From Firm-08 sp045546995 (GTDB taxonomy: Bacteria > Bacillota > Clostridia > Oscillospirales > QAKW01), in NCBI GenBank assembly GCA_045546995.1, contig JAZQDW010000052.1, positions 1 through 18,019 of the forward strand: a DNA stretch of 18,019 nucleotides, in the 5' to 3' direction. Position 1 is the stretch's first letter. Every line of letters starts with the position of its first letter. The notes beneath the pieces are model-generated. The model ran no database searches, was not told where the DNA came from, and saw nothing but the letters and a program-made list of their open reading frames with translations. Both the position numbers and the translations under genes were made by a program. This document shows positions 6,678 to 14,366 of this stretch, in pieces.

Positions 6678-6705
6678 AAAGAAGTCTGTTACAATGAATT
6701 CAGAA
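6678..6705 (+). repeat. 28-bp inverted repeat, right copy, with the putative rhaB promoter
   Basis: This copy contains TGTTACAAT at 6687-6695, an extended -10 (TGn followed by TACAAT). The best -35 at 17 bp spacing is TTTATT (6667-6672), which is poor, as expected for an extended -10 or activator-dependent promoter. Transcription would start at about 6702, just before the rhaB site GAAGGAGG at 6711. Confidence 0.6.
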
Positions 6706-6725
6706 CATTAGAAGGAGGGATTTGT

Positions 6726-8096
6726 ATGCCCAAGGCACTTGCCATTGATATCGGTGCCTCCAGCGGTCGCCACATCGTCGGTCAGATCGTGGACGGCAAG
6801 CTGATCACCCGTGAGATCTACCGTTTTGAAAACAACGTCACCCGCAAGGACGGTCGGCTGCTCTGGGATATCGACCATCTCAGAGAGCAGATCATCGAGG
6901 GTCTGCGCGTTGCAGGCGAGATGGGGGAAGCGCCCGACACCGTCGCCATCGACACGTGGGGCGTCGACTACGTTCTGCTCGACAAAGAGGACAACGTGAT
7001 GATGCCCGTATATGCCTACCGCGACAGTCGCGGTGAAGAACACGCCCCCAAGGTAGAACAGGTCATTCCCTTTTCCGAGTTGTATGCCCGCACCGGCATT
7101 CAGCGCGCTACCTTTAATACCGTCTATCAGCTTCATTTTGACCAAGAAACCGGTCGGCTTGCAGAGGCGGGCGCCCTGCTGATGATGCCGCAGTATCTTT
7201 CTTTCGTTTTGTGCGGCAGTAAGGCAAACGAGTACACCATTTGCTCCACCTCCGGTATGTTGGATGCAGGCAAAAAGGATTGGGACCCCATCATTCTTGA
7301 AAAGCTCGGCTATCCCAAGGCACTCTTTGAAACGCCCCTGCCCCCCGCCACCGTGGTTGGAGAATTTACCCAAGAGATCCAAAAGCGCGTCGGCTACTGT
7401 GCCAAGGTCGTGCTTTGCCCCTCCCACGATACCGCTTCGGCGGTTGCCGCCGCACCGCTGGAGGAGGGCGATGCCTACATTTCCTCCGGCACGTGGAGCT
7501 TGATGGGCGTTGAACTGACCGATCCCATCACAAGCCAAAAGGCGTTTGATGCCAACATCACCAACGAAGGCGGGATCGAATACCGTTTCCGCTTCTTGAA
7601 AAACATTATGGGTCTGTGGATGATCCAATCCATTCGACGGGAAACGGGAAAGAAATATTCCTTCCCCGAACTCTCCGCAATGGCGCAGCAGAGCACCTTT
7701 ACGGGTAAAGTAGACGTCAATGCCAACGACTTTTTTGCGCCGGAAAGTATGATCGAGGCGATCCGCAATTATCTGGGCGAGCCCGAACTGCCCCTCGGCG
7801 ACGTGTTGCGCTGTGTGTATCATTCGCTGGCGCAGAGTTATGCCGACACCATTAAAGAGATCGAAGAGATCATCGGCGCGCCCGTCCGCCGCATCCGTAT
7901 CGTGGGCGGCGGCTGTCAGGACAATTATCTCAATCGCCTGACCGCCGAATACACGGGCAAGCCCGTCACTGCCGGTCCGATAGAGGCGACGGCCATCGGC
8001 AATCTGATGAGTCAGTTTATGGCGCTGGACCAACAAATGACCCTGGCGGATGCCAGACAAATCGTTGTCAACACCTTTGACATTAAGGAGGTATAA
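6726..8096 (+). CDS. rhaB: Rhamnulokinase
   Basis: RhaB is a FGGY-family sugar kinase that phosphorylates L-rhamnulose with ATP to L-rhamnulose-1-phosphate in the cytoplasm. The 456-residue product shows the N-terminal phosphate motif DIGASSGR (8-15), DTWGVDY (76-82), the catalytic base D235 in SHDTASAV, the SSGTWSLMG adenosine-side motif, GGGCQDN (394-400) and the GPIEATAIGN segment typical of rhamnulokinases. Length is slightly shorter than the E. coli enzyme. The ATG at 6726 is chosen for GAAGGAGGG at 6711-6719 and alignment with the family N-terminus; the open frame extends upstream through the promoter and is not coding there. It is the first gene of rhaBAD, and rhaA follows after 2 bp. 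Confidence 0.95.
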   Translation: MPKALAIDIGASSGRHIVGQIVDGKLITREIYRFENNVTRKDGRLLWDIDHLREQIIEGLRVAGEMGEAPDTVAIDTWGVDYVLLDKEDNVMMPVYAYRDSRGEEHAPKVEQVIPFSELYARTGIQRATFNTVYQLHFDQETGRLAEAGALLMMPQYLSFVLCGSKANEYTICSTSGMLDAGKKDWDPIILEKLGYPKALFETPLPPATVVGEFTQEIQKRVGYCAKVVLCPSHDTASAVAAAPLEEGDAYISSGTWSLMGVELTDPITSQKAFDANITNEGGIEYRFRFLKNIMGLWMIQSIRRETGKKYSFPELSAMAQQSTFTGKVDVNANDFFAPESMIEAIRNYLGEPELPLGDVLRCVYHSLAQSYADTIKEIEEIIGAPVRRIRIVGGGCQDNYLNRLTAEYTGKPVTAGPIEATAIGNLMSQFMALDQQMTLADARQIVVNTFDIKEV

Positions 8097-8098
8097 AT

Positions 8099-9334
8099 AT
8101 GTATAACTATGCAAAGGAGTATTACAAAAACCTCGGCATTGATACCGAGGCCGTCCTTGCACAGCTGAAGGACATCACCGTTTCCCTGCACTGCTGGCAG
8201 GGCGATGACGTGATCGGCTTTGACAGCAAGGAGGCGCTGTCCGGCGGCATCCAGACCACCGGCAACTACCCCGGCAAGGCCACCACGCCCGACGAGCTGA
8301 TGGCTGACTTTGATAAGGTGCTCTCCCTCGTTCCCGGTAAGAGCAAGCTCAATCTCCACGCCAGCTATGCCATTTTTGAGGACGGCGATTTTGCCGACCG
8401 TGACGCCATCGAGCCCCGCCATTTTGCCAAATGGCTCGCCTTTGCCAAGGAGAGAGATCTGGGTATCGACTTCAACCCCACCTTCTTCTCCCATCCCATG
8501 GTCAAGGACGGTCTGACCCTGTCCTCCCCCGATGAAGAGGTGCGCGCTTTCTGGGTACGCCACGGCAAGGCCTGTATGAAGATCGCAGAGTATTTTGCCA
8601 CCGAAACGGGCAAGCCCTGCGTTATCAACTTCTGGATCCCCGATGGCTATAAGGACATTCCGGCCGACCGCCTGTCCCCCCGCGCCCGCTATAAGCAATC
8701 TATGGACGAGATCCTGGCCGAGCCGTACGATAAAAGCAAGGTCTACGTCACGCTGGAAAGCAAGGTTTTCGGTATCGGCGTGGAATCCTACACCGTGGGC
8801 AGCGCCGAGTTTACCCTGTCCTACGCCGATGCGGCCGGCATCACCCCCCTGATGGACAACGGCCACTATCATCCCACCGAACTTGTCAGCGACAAGATCT
8901 CTTCTCTGCTGTTATTCCACGAAAAGATCGCCCTGCATATCACCCGCGGCGTCCGTTGGGACAGCGACCACGTGATCTTGTTGGATGACGAAACCAAGGA
9001 GATCGCCAAAGAGATCGTGCGTAACGATGCCCTGGATCGGGTATTTATTGCCACCGACTATTTCGATGCATCCATCAACCGTATCTCCGCTTGGGTCACC
9101 GGTGTACATAGCGTGCAAAAGGCACTGCTTTGCGCCCTGTTGGAACCCTCCGCCAAGATGAAGGCGTTGCAGGATGCCGCCGACTTTACCCAACTGATGA
9201 CCCTGTCCGAACAGCTCAAGGCCGCCCCCTGGGGCCTGGTTTGGGACGAATACTGCAAGAGAGAAAACGTCCCCGTAGATTATTATCCCGCAATTAAAGA
9301 ATATGAAGAAAAGGTATTGGTGAACAGAAAATGA
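8099..9334 (+). CDS. rhaA: L-rhamnose isomerase
   Basis: RhaA interconverts L-rhamnose and L-rhamnulose, using divalent metals (Mn or Zn) in a TIM barrel. The 411-residue protein is full length. Likely metal ligands are visible with the spacing expected of the family: E220 in TLESKVFG, D253 and H256 in MDNGHYHPTE, and D288/D290 in RWDSDHV. The early SLHCWQGDDV and TTGNYPG segments are also characteristic. It starts 2 bp after the rhaB stop, with AAGGAGGT at 8085-8092 inside the end of rhaB, and its stop overlaps the start of rhaD by 4 bp. Tight coupling suggests the three enzymes are made together. Confidence 0.96.
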   Translation: MYNYAKEYYKNLGIDTEAVLAQLKDITVSLHCWQGDDVIGFDSKEALSGGIQTTGNYPGKATTPDELMADFDKVLSLVPGKSKLNLHASYAIFEDGDFADRDAIEPRHFAKWLAFAKERDLGIDFNPTFFSHPMVKDGLTLSSPDEEVRAFWVRHGKACMKIAEYFATETGKPCVINFWIPDGYKDIPADRLSPRARYKQSMDEILAEPYDKSKVYVTLESKVFGIGVESYTVGSAEFTLSYADAAGITPLMDNGHYHPTELVSDKISSLLLFHEKIALHITRGVRWDSDHVILLDDETKEIAKEIVRNDALDRVFIATDYFDASINRISAWVTGVHSVQKALLCALLEPSAKMKALQDAADFTQLMTLSEQLKAAPWGLVWDEYCKRENVPVDYYPAIKEYEEKVLVNRK

Positions 9335-10146
9335 AAAATATTTTAGAAGCTCCTTTTATTGTAAAAATGTGCAAAACCACCTCGAATATGTACCGTCAGG
9401 GCTGGGACGAGCGTAACGGCGGTAACATCTCCGTTATGATCGACGCCAACGAGGTAGAGCCTTATATCGATCCTTCCTACGTAAAGCGCACCATTCCCAT
9501 GGGATTTAAGGCGGACAGCCTGATTGGCAAGTATTTTCTGGTCACCGGTACCGGTAAATACTTTAAAAACGTGGAGGACGATCCCGAACACAATCTGGGT
9601 CTCATCCGTATCGCCGCTGACGGCGAAACGGCCGAGCTGATGTGGGGCTACAGCGACGGTGGCAAATTCACCAGCGAGCTGCCCGCCCATCTGGTGAGCC
9701 ATATGGCTCGTCTGGCGCAGGATCCCGAGCACCGTGTCATTATGCACACCCACCCCACCAACACCCTGGCCATGACCCATATCCATCCCCTCAACGATAA
9801 AGAGTTCACCCACACCATCTGGGAAACCTGCACCGAGTGCATCGTAGTATTCCCCGACGGTATCGGTGTGTTGCCCTGGATGCTCTGCGGCAACAACGAG
9901 ATCGGTATGGCCACCGCCGAAAAGATGAAGGAATTCCGTCTGGTCATTTGGGGCCTGCACGGCATCTACGGCGCCGGCAAAGACCTGGACGAGACCTTCG
10001 GTCTCATCGAAACGGTGGAAAAGGCCGCCCAGCTGTATATGCTGTACTGCCATATGCCCCACCTGAACACCATCCACGATGACGAGTTGGTGGCCGTTGC
10101 AGAGCAATTTGGCCTGAAATACCGCGCCGACTTTTTAAATCTGTAA
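9331..10146 (+). CDS. rhaD: Rhamnulose-1-phosphate aldolase
   Basis: RhaD is a class II, zinc-dependent aldolase that cleaves L-rhamnulose-1-phosphate to dihydroxyacetone phosphate and L-lactaldehyde. The 271-residue protein carries the expected residues: catalytic E116 in SELPAH and zinc ligands H139 and H141 in HTHPTN and H209 in GLHG. The NGGNIS motif (29-34) contacts substrate phosphate in this family. The ATGA overlap with rhaA (9331-9334) indicates translational coupling; only a weak ribosome binding site is visible. It is the last gene of the operon. No lactaldehyde reductase or rhamnose mutarotase is next to it. Confidence 0.96.
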   Translation: MKNILEAPFIVKMCKTTSNMYRQGWDERNGGNISVMIDANEVEPYIDPSYVKRTIPMGFKADSLIGKYFLVTGTGKYFKNVEDDPEHNLGLIRIAADGETAELMWGYSDGGKFTSELPAHLVSHMARLAQDPEHRVIMHTHPTNTLAMTHIHPLNDKEFTHTIWETCTECIVVFPDGIGVLPWMLCGNNEIGMATAEKMKEFRLVIWGLHGIYGAGKDLDETFGLIETVEKAAQLYMLYCHMPHLNTIHDDELVAVAEQFGLKYRADFLNL

Positions 10147-10160
10147 AATGTCCAAAATCA

Positions 10161-10195
10161 AAAAGTGAGCAGATTTTTCTGCTCACTTTTTATTT
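10161..10195 (+). terminator. Rho-independent terminator of rhaBAD
   Basis: A 13-bp perfect stem (10161-10173 with 10178-10190), containing AGTGAGCAGA, has a TTTT loop and is followed by TATTTTG. It starts 14 bp after the rhaD stop. Confidence 0.9.
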
Positions 10196-10206
10196 TGTCA
10201 GACAAT

Positions 10207-10238
10207 AAAAAGAGTGTTGCAATGCAACACTCTTTTTT
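10207..10238. terminator. Second U-tailed hairpin, probably bidirectional
   Basis: Stem 10211-10220 pairs with 10224-10233 (loop AAT) and is extended by A-runs and T-runs on both sides. It acts as a back-up terminator between convergent rhaD and asnS. Confidence 0.8.
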
Positions 10239-10264
10239 GTTTTGCTGATTGCGCCGACAACGAC

Positions 10265-10372
10265 GGATAGCGAGGTAGAAAAAGTGCGTAGAATTTCGTT
10301 GCAAAAGCCCGACACGTGCTATGGTGTACGTAAGGGGTGCATTGCAATGGAATTATGCGTGCTTTTTACAGT
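10265..10372. repeat. Tandem 108-bp hairpin repeat, copy 1
   Basis: This unit is followed directly by a second copy at 10373-10477. A long imperfect stem forms between 10279-10304 (AAAAAGTGCG...) and 10342-10367 (...GCGTGCTTTTT) with several G-U pairs and one mismatch. The apical stem is ACGTGC/GTACGT. The unit includes CTGTAA on the minus strand, a copy of the last codon and stop of asnS. Confidence 0.8.
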
Positions 10373-10477
10373 GGATAGCGAGGTAGAAAAAGTGCGTAGA
10401 ATTTCGTTGCAAAAACCCGCCGCGTACTATGTGTACGCAAGGGTGCGTTGCGACGGAATTATGCGTGCTTTTTACAG
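10373..10477. repeat. Tandem 108-bp hairpin repeat, copy 2, overlapping the asnS stop codon
   Basis: The outer stem pairs 10387-10412 with 10448-10473, and the apical stem is GCGTAC/GTACGC. Compared with copy 1, the first apical pair changes from A-T to G-C on both sides at once, and other changes keep pairing through G-U. With A-runs and T-runs at its base it can act as a bidirectional terminator, serving asnS on the minus strand. It ends within the last codon of asnS. Confidence 0.8.
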
Positions 10478-11863
10478 CTCGCAGTTGTTGACGGTGCGAG
10501 GGAAGGGCAATACATCTCGAATATTGGAAACGCCGGTAAGATACATAACGCATCTTTCAAAGCCGAGACCGAAACCGGCGTGACGGGCAGAGCCGTATTT
10601 GCGAAGATCGAGATAAAAATCGTACTGGGCGGGGTCCAGACCAAGCTCCTCAATACGGGACTTGAGCAGGTCATAACTATCCTCACGCTGGCTACCGCCG
10701 ATGATCTCACCAATGCCGGGCACCAGGCAGTCCATGGCGGCAACGGTCTTGCCGTCGGGATTGAGCTTCATATAGAAGGCCTTGATCTCCTTGGGATAAT
10801 CGGTGACGAAGACGGGTTTCTTAAAGACGACCTCGGTCAGATAACGCTCGTGCTCGGTCTGCAGATCACAGCCCCAATATACCTTAAAGTCAAACTCGTC
10901 GTTATGCTTTTCCAAGATCTCAATGGCCTCAGTATAGGTGACGTGGCCAAACTCGGCGTTCATAACGCCCTGCAAACGCTCCAGCAGACCCTTGTCCACA
11001 AACTGATTGAAGAAGGCCATTTCCTCGGGAGCGTTTTCCAGCACGTAGGCGATGATATACTTGATCATATCCTCGGCCACGTCCATATCATCCTGCAGAT
11101 CGGCGAAGGCCATTTCCGGCTCGATCATCCAGAACTCGGCGGCGTGGCGGGTGGTATTGGAGTTTTCCGCGCGGAAGGTGGGGCCAAAGGTATAGATATT
11201 TTTAAAGGCCATGGCATAGGTCTCACCGTTGAGCTGACCGGAAACGGTCAAATGGGTCTCCTTGCCAAAGAAATCCTGACTGTAATCCACCTTGCCATCC
11301 TCGGTTTTAGGCAGATCGTTCATATCCAGGGTGGTGACACGGAACATCTCACCCGCGCCCTCACAGTCGCTGCCGGTGATCAAGGGCGTATGCACGTAAA
11401 CAAAGCCACGCTCCTGGAAGAAGCAATGAATGGCGTGAGCGATGAGGGAGCGCACACGGAACACCGCCTGAAACATATTGGTACGGGGGCGCAGATGGGT
11501 GATGGTGCGCAGATATTCCATGGTGTGCCGTTTGGGTTGCAGAGGGTAATCGGGGGTAGAAGCGCCCTCCACCGTCACTGCGGTGACCTGCATTTCAAAG
11601 GGCTGTTTCTGCTCAGGCGTGGCAACGATCTTACCCTTACAGATCAAAGCGGCGCCAACGTTGAGATGGCAGACCTCGTCAAAATTGTCCAGGGTATCGT
11701 GATAGACCACCTGCAACGGCTTGAAATAAGTACCGTCGGCCAGGGTGATAAAGCCAAAGGTCTTGGAATCACGGTTGTTGCGGATCCAGCCGCCCACCGT
11801 AACCTCAGTATCATAATATTTTTCCGGCGTTTTAAACAGTTGCCGAATATCCAACAGATCCAT
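10472..11863 (-). CDS. asnS: Asparaginyl-tRNA synthetase
   Basis: AsnS is a class IIb aminoacyl-tRNA synthetase that charges tRNA-Asn with asparagine using ATP. The 463-residue protein has an N-terminal OB-fold anticodon-binding domain (about 18-105; VTVGGWIRNNRDSK and F38 region), then the catalytic core: motif 1 with TPLITGSDCEGAGEMF, motif 2 with FRAE at 230-233, and motif 3 GLGFER with the arginine at about 437, ending SNIRDVLPFPRT. The ATG at 11863 is chosen because AGAAGGT (11871-11877) sits 7 nt upstream; an in-frame ATG at 11884 overlaps the -10 box and cannot be used. The resulting length matches the family. The leader is too short for a T-box. The stop codon lies inside a tandem repeat. 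Confidence 0.96.
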   Translation of the reverse strand: MDLLDIRQLFKTPEKYYDTEVTVGGWIRNNRDSKTFGFITLADGTYFKPLQVVYHDTLDNFDEVCHLNVGAALICKGKIVATPEQKQPFEMQVTAVTVEGASTPDYPLQPKRHTMEYLRTITHLRPRTNMFQAVFRVRSLIAHAIHCFFQERGFVYVHTPLITGSDCEGAGEMFRVTTLDMNDLPKTEDGKVDYSQDFFGKETHLTVSGQLNGETYAMAFKNIYTFGPTFRAENSNTTRHAAEFWMIEPEMAFADLQDDMDVAEDMIKYIIAYVLENAPEEMAFFNQFVDKGLLERLQGVMNAEFGHVTYTEAIEILEKHNDEFDFKVYWGCDLQTEHERYLTEVVFKKPVFVTDYPKEIKAFYMKLNPDGKTVAAMDCLVPGIGEIIGGSQREDSYDLLKSRIEELGLDPAQYDFYLDLRKYGSARHAGFGLGFERCVMYLTGVSNIRDVLPFPRTVNNCEL

Positions 11864-11882
11864 AATACATACCTTCTTATCC

Positions 11883-11888
11883 ATTATA
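11883..11888 (-). promoter_or_regulatory. -10 element of the asnS promoter
   Basis: The minus strand reads TATAAT exactly, 20 nt before the asnS start codon. No good -35 is found at 17 bp; a TTGACT lies further upstream (about 11926-11931) but at too great a distance. The leader would be under 20 nt. Confidence 0.55.
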
Positions 11889-11960
11889 ATAGAGTTAGTA
11901 TATCACATCTTTTTCTCCCTTGCAAGTCAACAAAGCAAATATTGTAAACATTTTCCCCTC

Positions 11961-11993
11961 CCCCTTGCCAAGGGGCAACAAAATCGATATAAT
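11961..11993 (+). promoter_or_regulatory. Promoter of the CPBP protease gene with a palindrome over the -35
   Basis: The -35 TTGCCA (11965-11970) and the -10 TATAAT (11988-11993) are 17 bp apart. The -35 lies within a perfect 15-bp palindrome, CCCCTTGCCAAGGGG (11961-11975), a possible operator. Transcription should start near 12000, which rules out the upstream ATG at 11920 as the start of the following gene. Confidence 0.8.
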
Positions 11994-12012
11994 AATCGGT
12001 GAGGTGATCCCG

Positions 12013-12978
12013 TTGACTACGTTATCCACTGTCCGCGCACAGCGGCGACAATATACCGTTATCGGCCTTGTTATGGCGTCGATGCTGTTGTTTTCCATCC
12101 TGTTGCCCAACATCAGCGCATTGATCGCCCGCGCCGTATGGCCCGGCTATACGCAGTATCCGTGGGCTGTTTTGGCGGTCAACTACGGGCTGTTTTATTT
12201 GCTGGCCTATCCTATGGCCATATTATGGCTACGAATGTTTACCGTAGGCACGCCGCCCAGGGAAAAGTTGGGCGCCGCCAACTTTTGGGCATGCCTACCC
12301 ATCTGTCTGACCATGACCTTTGTCGGCAATTTGCTGGGACAGCTGTTCAACCTGTTGATCGGCCTGCTCCGTGGGGAGGCCCCCGACAACGCGCTGGAAA
12401 GTATGGTCAATTCCACCCCCGCATGGCTGTTGATCCTGTTTGTGGTGATCTTGGGCCCAACACTGGAGGAACTTTTGTTCCGTCGGGCGCTGATCGATGC
12501 TCTGTATCCCTTGGGAGAAAAGACCTGCGTTTTGATGGGCGGTCTGATCTTCGGCCTGATCCACGGTAATTTTTATCAGTTTTTCTACGCCGCTCTGATC
12601 GGCGCGCTGTTTACGCTGATCTATTGCCGCACGGGCAAAATTCGGTATACGTTGATCCTGCACATGCTGTTTAATTTTCAAGGTTCCATCATCGCGCCAA
12701 AGCTGTTGGAACTCGTCAATTCTCAGGCGCTGCAGCAGCAGGATATACTGTCTATGCTGATCAACGATCCCATCGGCACCGTAATCTATTTCGGCTACAG
12801 TATGGCCATGATGGTGCTTGGTCTGGTGGGAGTGGTACTGTTGATCCTTTACGGACGGAAGCTGGTTCTGCGGAAAAGCGCCGTACCGCTGGAACGTCCC
12901 GTTATCACCGCCCTGCTGAATCCGGGTATGGTGATCTTTCTGGCGACCGCCCTGGCCGTATTCGTACTGCGATTATAA
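12013..12978 (+). CDS. CPBP-family intramembrane glutamic endopeptidase (Rce1-like)
   Basis: This 321-residue polytopic membrane protein belongs to the CPBP/ABI family (type II CAAX protease-like), whose bacterial members act in peptide or bacteriocin processing, self-immunity or membrane proteolysis. The catalytic motifs are E152-E153 with R157 (EELLFR), FGLIHGN with H184, and HMLFN with H217 and N221. About eight hydrophobic segments are present. A TTG at 12013 is preferred as start because it lies 6 nt after GAGGTG (12001-12006), while the promoter -10 ends at 11993; the in-frame ATG at 11920 is upstream of the promoter. An in-frame GTG at 12004 would lack a binding site. No bacteriocin genes are adjacent, so the substrate is unknown. 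Confidence 0.85.
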   Translation: MTTLSTVRAQRRQYTVIGLVMASMLLFSILLPNISALIARAVWPGYTQYPWAVLAVNYGLFYLLAYPMAILWLRMFTVGTPPREKLGAANFWACLPICLTMTFVGNLLGQLFNLLIGLLRGEAPDNALESMVNSTPAWLLILFVVILGPTLEELLFRRALIDALYPLGEKTCVLMGGLIFGLIHGNFYQFFYAALIGALFTLIYCRTGKIRYTLILHMLFNFQGSIIAPKLLELVNSQALQQQDILSMLINDPIGTVIYFGYSMAMMVLGLVGVVLLILYGRKLVLRKSAVPLERPVITALLNPGMVIFLATALAVFVLRL

Positions 12979-13012
12979 AAGCTCTGCTTGCAACGCAAGC
13001 AGAGCTTTTATT
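12977..13012. terminator. Bidirectional terminator between convergent genes
   Basis: An 11-bp perfect stem, GCTCTGCTTGC (12981-12991) with GCAAGCAGAGC (12995-13005), is flanked by AAAA and TTTTATTTAT. It serves the protease gene (plus) and the MATE gene (minus). Confidence 0.88.
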
Positions 13013-13019
13013 TATACGA

Positions 13020-14366
13020 TTATTTTTCGTCTCTGATCTCCCGCAGAAAACGAATGGTCAGCGGTACCGCCAACAGCGCAGACAAAATATCTGCCAGCGG
13101 TTGCGCCAGTTGCAGACCCGTGATGCCGAACAAATAGGACAATCCGTACAACGGCGGCAAAAACAGCACGCCGTTGCGGGAGGCGGCCAGCAGGCTGGCG
13201 CCAACGGTCTTTCCCACGGCCTGCAGCATCATATTGGTGGGAATGATCCAGGCGTTGCAGACAAAGGACACACATTGAAACCGTAGCGCCCATTTCGCCA
13301 CCGAGAGCACGTCCGGATCGGTTTGAAACCAGCCCACAATGGTGCCGGCAAAGATGAAACCAATCACCGCTATGGCCGCTAACGCCAGCACCGCCCATTT
13401 GACGCAAAACCAAAAGGCCTCTTTGACCCGTTTGTAATTTCCCGCGCCGTAATTAAAGCCGGTGACCGGCTGCATCCCCTGACCAAAGCCGATCATGGCA
13501 GAATTGGCAAACATCATCACCCGAGACACGATACTCATGCCTGCAATGGCGGCATCGCCGCCCAGACCGCCTGCCACCGTATTCAGACAAATGGCGCTGA
13601 CGCTGGCCAGACCCTGCCGGAACAAGCTGGGGATCCCGCCCCGCAAAATTTCCTTAAAGACCCACCATTTGGCCGAAACGTTGCGGATACTCAGTTTGAG
13701 ATTGCCGCCCCGCATCGTACCGACCAGCAAGATCACAAAGCTGACCAATTGGCTGACGGCGGTAGCCACCGCCGCGCCACGGATCCCCATCCCGCAGGTG
13801 AACATCAGCAACGGATCCAGCGCTATGTTCAACGCCGCGCCGCTGACGATGCCCACCATAGCAAAGGAGGCGCTGCCCTGAAAGCGCAGTTGGTTATTGA
13901 GCACAAAGGAAGCCATCATATAAGGCGAGCCGATGAGAATAAATCGCAAATATTCTTTGGTATATGGCAAAATGGTTTTGGTGGAACCGAGAAACAGAGA
14001 AAGCGGCTCGATAAAGACCAGTCCCAGAATCATCAAAACGCTCCCCGCCAGCAAGGAAAAGAAAAAGCTGGAGGAGGCCATCACCGACGCCTCCCGACGC
14101 TCCCCCTTGCCCAAAGACCGGGAGATAAAATTGCCCGCGCCATGGCCAAACATAAATCCGATGGCCTGCAGTACCGCCATATAGGAAAACACAACACCCA
14201 CCGCACCGGTGGCGGAGGCGGAATTGAGCTTGCCTACAAAATAGGTGTCTGCCATATTATAAAAAGACGTCACCAGCATACTGATGATGGTGGGCACCGC
14301 CAATTTGGGTATCAGGCGGGATACCGGCATCTCCAGCATCTGCCGTTGTTTTTGCTCGGCTGTCAT
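13020..14366 (-). CDS. MATE-family multidrug/cation efflux transporter (1)
   Basis: This 448-residue, twelve-helix membrane protein of the MATE family would export drugs or metabolites in exchange for Na+ or H+. Typical features are the first helix PKLAVPTIISMLVTSFYNMAD, with DTYFVGKL after it, the paired GMGIRGAAVAT segment of helix 6, and the mirrored helix-7 region RQGLASVSAICLN with GFGQGMQPVTGFNYGAG. The ATG at 14366 is chosen because AAAGGA lies 8 nt upstream (14375-14380) and the family N-terminus matches; the frame is open further upstream inside the methyltransferase gene. Its ATG overlaps the TGA of that gene (ATGA), so the two are co-transcribed and translationally coupled. It differs clearly from the other MATE protein in the window. 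Confidence 0.92.
   Translation of the reverse strand: MTAEQKQRQMLEMPVSRLIPKLAVPTIISMLVTSFYNMADTYFVGKLNSASATGAVGVVFSYMAVLQAIGFMFGHGAGNFISRSLGKGERREASVMASSSFFFSLLAGSVLMILGLVFIEPLSLFLGSTKTILPYTKEYLRFILIGSPYMMASFVLNNQLRFQGSASFAMVGIVSGAALNIALDPLLMFTCGMGIRGAAVATAVSQLVSFVILLVGTMRGGNLKLSIRNVSAKWWVFKEILRGGIPSLFRQGLASVSAICLNTVAGGLGGDAAIAGMSIVSRVMMFANSAMIGFGQGMQPVTGFNYGAGNYKRVKEAFWFCVKWAVLALAAIAVIGFIFAGTIVGWFQTDPDVLSVAKWALRFQCVSFVCNAWIIPTNMMLQAVGKTVGASLLAASRNGVLFLPPLYGLSYLFGITGLQLAQPLADILSALLAVPLTIRFLREIRDEK

Noticed and set aside
6708..8162. 484-codon open frame on the minus strand
   Set aside because: It runs antisense to rhaB and into rhaA. The plus strand encodes an unmistakable rhamnulokinase, so this is a codon-bias shadow.
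11864..11920. T-box leader for asnS
   Set aside because: The -10 box lies only 20 nt before the start codon, leaving no room for a T-box, and no T-box sequence is present.
10448..11947. 499-codon open frame on the plus strand
   Set aside because: It is antisense to asnS, whose class II synthetase motifs are intact, and it begins inside a hairpin repeat.
11920..12012. Upstream ATG at 11920 as start of the CPBP protease
   Set aside because: It lies upstream of a clear TTGCCA-17-TATAAT promoter whose start point is near 12000, and the added residues look non-coding.
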